DNA of 64,000 bases from an uncultured Devosia sp. GTDB lineage: Bacteria; Pseudomonadota; Alphaproteobacteria; Rhizobiales; Devosiaceae. The notes under the pieces were generated by a model. It searched no databases. It saw only the letters and a program-made list of their open reading frames with translations, and was not told where the DNA came from. Position 1 is the first letter of the stretch. Each line of letters starts with the position of its first letter. The position numbers were made by a program, and so were the translations under genes. The stretch spans positions 1-64,000 of the forward strand of contig NZ_CAJXJS010000017.1 of assembly GCF_913055165.1 (NCBI RefSeq), in the 5' to 3' direction. This document shows positions 61,595 to 64,000 of the stretch, piece by piece.

Positions 61595-62655
61595 CCAACG
61601 CCGCCTATCGCCGCAGCCAGCTCGAATCCCTCGTCGAGGCCCAGGGCGGTTGCCGCGCCAGCCCGCCGCTGCTTCTGAGCGCCGATCCCTATTTCGACCT
61701 TGCCGGCGAGGAATTCGGCCGCCGCCTGTTGCTAACCACTGATGTCACCGGGGCCGAATATTGCCTCCGCCCCGATTTCACTCTCCCCATCGTGGCCGAC
61801 TACATCGCCAATGGGACAGGGGAGCCGGCGGCATTTTCCTATCTCGGCCCGATTTTCCGCCAGCGCGACACCGGCCCCGCCGAGTTCGATCAGGCCGGCA
61901 TCGAACTCCTGGCCCAGCCCGATGGCGACATAGCTCTTGACCAGGTGCTGACCTTTGCCCGTGCCGCGCTCTCGATTTACGGCATCACGCCACAGGTCAC
62001 GCTCGGCGGCGTCGGCCTGTTCGAAGCCCTTCTCGCCCAGGCGGATATGCCTGAGCCCTGGCGCCCGCGCATTCGCCATCGTTTCGGCCATACCGAGGCC
62101 ATGGATCGCCTGCTGGCCCGTCTCGAACAGGCGCCCGATCTGCCGCGCAGCGAACAGCCTGACCGGGACGAACTGATCGAGGACATCACCGCCCGCATGG
62201 TCTCAGCCGGCCTTAGTCTCTCGGATGGCCGCACCCCCGATGAGATTGCCGATCGTTTTCTCGAACAGCAGGCTCTGGATGCAGCGCATGTGCCGGCGGC
62301 GACGCTCAGGCTGCTGCGCGAGTTTCTCGCCATCAAGGGCGGCGCGCTTTCTGCCCTGCGCCAGGTCGAGGCACTAGCCGAGAAACATCGCCTGTTCCTG
62401 GGGCCTCCCATGAAGGCGATCCGCCGGCATCTCGATGGCCTGGGTGAGGCGCGCGTCACCTTCGACGCAAGTTTCTCGCCGCGCCTCGACTACTATACCG
62501 GCATCGTCTTTGAAATGCGCGGGCAGGGGGGCACTGTGCTCGCCTCTGGTGGTCAGTACGACCGCCTGCTCGAACGGCTCGGCGCGAAGGCGCCAATCGC
62601 GGCCTCCGGCTGCGCGCTCTGGGTCGACCGCTTGGAAGCGGAGTGGCCGAAATGA
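61591..62655 (+). CDS. hisZ: ATP phosphoribosyltransferase regulatory subunit
   Basis: 354 residues, a catalytically inactive HisRS paralogue that activates short HisG. Recognisable: [41 protein letters not shown] and [15 protein letters not shown]. It cannot charge tRNA but binds HisG and senses histidine. ATG 61591 overlaps the hisS stop (ATGA) and its own stop overlaps hisG by four bases. Confidence 0.93.
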   Translation: MTNAAYRRSQLESLVEAQGGCRASPPLLLSADPYFDLAGEEFGRRLLLTTDVTGAEYCLRPDFTLPIVADYIANGTGEPAAFSYLGPIFRQRDTGPAEFDQAGIELLAQPDGDIALDQVLTFARAALSIYGITPQVTLGGVGLFEALLAQADMPEPWRPRIRHRFGHTEAMDRLLARLEQAPDLPRSEQPDRDELIEDITARMVSAGLSLSDGRTPDEIADRFLEQQALDAAHVPAATLRLLREFLAIKGGALSALRQVEALAEKHRLFLGPPMKAIRRHLDGLGEARVTFDASFSPRLDYYTGIVFEMRGQGGTVLASGGQYDRLLERLGAKAPIAASGCALWVDRLEAEWPK

Positions 62656-63347
62656 CAGCCATCACCCTCGCCGTACCCTCAAAGGGGCGCCTGGAAGAGC
62701 TGACCCGGGACTGGTTCGCCCATCGCGGATTGACCATCACCCGCCCCGGCGGCGCCCGCTCCTATCTCGGCGCCATCGAAGGCCTGCCCGATGTGACCGT
62801 GCGCTTCTTTCCGGCCTCCGAGATTGCGCGCGAACTCATTCGCGGCAATATCGACCTCGGGGTCACGGGACGCGACCTCATTCATGAGACCAGCGAGGCC
62901 GGGCCCGGTTCCGTCGAGTTTGTTCGTAACCTCGATTTCGGCCATGCGGACGTGGTAATTGCCGTGCCGGAAGCCTGGATCGACGTTACTCACATGCACG
63001 ATCTGGCCGATGTCGCGTCCGACTTCCGGTCGCGTCACGGCCGCTGGCTGCGCATCGCCACCAAATACATCACCATCACTCGGCAGCATTTCGCCAAGGC
63101 CGGCATTGCCGAATACCGCATCGTGGAAAGTCTCGGCGCCACCGAGGCTGCACCGGCCTCCGGTGTGGCGGACATCGTCGTTGACATTACCTCGACTGGC
63201 TCGACCTTGGCAGCCAACGGCCTGCGCGTGCTGGAGGATGGCGTCATGCTCAGAAGCGAGGCCAATCTGATTGTCTCGCGCACCGCGGACTGGACCCCTG
63301 AGCGCCGCCAGACGCTGGATGCTCTCATGACGCAGTTGGGCGACTGA
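62652..63347 (+). CDS. hisG: ATP phosphoribosyltransferase, short form
   Basis: 231 residues, the first enzyme of histidine synthesis, joining ATP and PRPP. Short form without the C-terminal regulatory domain, hence its need for HisZ. LAVPSKGRLEE, DLGVTGRDLIHE and the PRPP loop in VVDITSTGSTLAANGL are diagnostic. ATG 62652 overlaps hisZ; a GTG nine bases earlier is also in frame. Confidence 0.95.
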   Translation: MTAITLAVPSKGRLEELTRDWFAHRGLTITRPGGARSYLGAIEGLPDVTVRFFPASEIARELIRGNIDLGVTGRDLIHETSEAGPGSVEFVRNLDFGHADVVIAVPEAWIDVTHMHDLADVASDFRSRHGRWLRIATKYITITRQHFAKAGIAEYRIVESLGATEAAPASGVADIVVDITSTGSTLAANGLRVLEDGVMLRSEANLIVSRTADWTPERRQTLDALMTQLGD

Positions 63348-63350
63348 TCG

Positions 63351-63503
63351 ATGGAGTTGGCACTGGTCATGCTTCTGGTCGTTTGTGGCGCCGGCGCCAT
63401 TGCTTACGCCGGCTTTGCCAGGCGCCGAGCCGCACCCGCCGAAAGTGCAGATCAGCAGGATTCAGCAGCACCGGAGGGCGGTGATGACAGTGCCGGTGAC
63501 TGA
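63351..63503 (+). CDS. Small membrane protein, 50 residues
   Basis: A 50-residue protein starting three bases after the hisG stop: one membrane helix (ELALVMLLVVCGAGAIAYAGFA), a basic patch (RRRAAPAES) and an acidic tail (GGDDSAGD). Function unknown. The tight spacing after hisG argues it is expressed, but it may be a chance frame. Confidence 0.45.
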   Translation: MELALVMLLVVCGAGAIAYAGFARRRAAPAESADQQDSAAPEGGDDSAGD

Positions 63504-63568
63504 GTCTGCCCATTGCTTATGACGCCCAAATCACGGCACAAACGCTCAAGCGACAGGCAGGGGGCGTC

Positions 63569-64000
63569 GTGGCTGAAACTCTCGAACTGACTATTCTCAT
63601 GCCCTGCCTCAATGAGGCAGAAACGCTGGCCACCTGCATAGAGAAGGCCAAAAGCTACCTTGCCCGCTCCGGCGTCGTCGGCGAGGTGCTCATTGCCGAC
63701 AATGGGTCTACCGACGGGTCCCAGGCTATCGCTGAAGCTCACGGCGCGCGCGTCATCAATGCCGAGCAACGCGGCTATGGCGCCGCTCTGGGTGCCGGGA
63801 TTGCGGCGGCTCGTGGTCGCTTCATTATCATGGGCGACGCGGACGACAGCTACGACTTCGCCAATCTCGATGCCTTCATGCAGGCGCTGCGGTCCGGAGC
63901 GCAGCTGGTTATCGGCAATCGATTCGCTGGCGGCATAGCGCCTGGCGCCATGCCTTGGCACCACCGCTATGTCGGCAATCCGGTGCTGAGCTTTCTCGGG
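63569..64000 (+). CDS. Family 2 glycosyltransferase, cut by the window end
   Basis: The first 144 residues from a GTG start with CAGGGGGCG upstream. GT-A features: LTILMPCLNEAETLATCI, VLIADNGSTDGS, RGYGAALGAGIAAARG and the metal-binding GDADDSYDF, then IGNRFAGG. It resembles dolichol-phosphate-mannose-synthase-like GT2 enzymes that transfer sugars to lipid carriers at the inner membrane. The C-terminus lies outside the window. Confidence 0.9.
   Translation, partial: MAETLELTILMPCLNEAETLATCIEKAKSYLARSGVVGEVLIADNGSTDGSQAIAEAHGARVINAEQRGYGAALGAGIAAARGRFIIMGDADDSYDFANLDAFMQALRSGAQLVIGNRFAGGIAPGAMPWHHRYVGNPVLSFLG

Overview
This window looks like a chromosomal segment of a GC-rich alphaproteobacterium of the order Hyphomicrobiales, most likely a Devosia-like organism. 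The reasons are the coding style, a tRNA-His that lacks the extra G(-1) and carries A73, a hisS-hisZ-hisG cluster with a short-form HisG, the ATP-grasp/alpha-E/transglutaminase operon, a TadG-type protein and a PleC/DivJ/PdhS-like kinase. The genus is inferred, not proven. I see no IS element, prophage, CRISPR array or integrase; the window is core chromosome plus ordinary accessory genes.

Layout. 1-75 is tRNA-Phe, missing its first base. 0.3-4.1 kb: a hemerythrin-like protein, a cupin and a large MalT-like LuxR regulator. 4.3-7.1 kb: a two-gene unit encoding an autotransporter with HAF-type repeats and a six-cysteine exported protein. 7.5-8.6 kb: a LacI-type repressor with two probable operators, divergent from a soluble double-PAS chemoreceptor and a coupled small gene (8.8-10.9 kb). 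10.9-14.5 kb: a ROK-type regulator, a GAF-GGDEF-EAL protein and a 55-aa membrane protein. 14.7-17.6 kb: glucuronate isomerase, an APH-like kinase and a CAP-domain lipoprotein. 17.6-20.1 kb (minus): histone-deacetylase-like enzyme, xseB, SCO1/SenC and tlyA. 20.3-24.1 kb: Sua5, a DnaJ-like protein, PdxH, a DUF1499 protein and a PhnA-like protein. 24.2-28.3 kb: glycerol kinase and glycerol-3-phosphate dehydrogenase, divergent from an AEC transporter. 28.3-31.5 kb: ATP-grasp, alpha-E and a transglutaminase-like protein lacking its cysteine.

31.7-35.8 kb holds a complete enhancer-dependent switch: an AcoR-like activator, TGCAACA/TGTTGCA upstream sites, a sigma-54 promoter, an acetaldehyde-type dehydrogenase and a DUF779 protein. 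35.9-41.3 kb: hydroxyacid dehydrogenase, GH13 glucosidase, a small exported protein, an AbrB-type membrane protein and an M20 amidohydrolase. 41.5-47.8 kb: ETF subunits, aromatic aminotransferase, transaldolase, an Mrp-type ATPase and a GH1 beta-glucosidase behind a tandem LacI-type operator. 47.9-52.9 kb (minus): a peptide ABC importer operon. 53-55.6 kb: a PAS histidine-kinase-like protein that has lost both its phospho-acceptor His and its ATP-binding glycine boxes. 55.9 kb: tRNA-His. 56-59.2 kb (minus): TadG-like protein, L,D-transpeptidase and a stand-alone receiver. 59.7-60 kb: a small DUF1127-like gene bracketed by perfect hairpins. 60.1-64 kb: hisS-hisZ-hisG, a 50-aa membrane protein and the start of a glycosyltransferase.

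The strongest second-look items are the sigma-54 module (which also fixes the dehydrogenase start), the pseudokinase, the tRNA-His/HisRS neighbourhood with a compositionally odd block inside hisS, the thrombospondin-like motif in TadG, and the coupled autotransporter/six-cysteine pair. I found no clearly new defence or mobile system.
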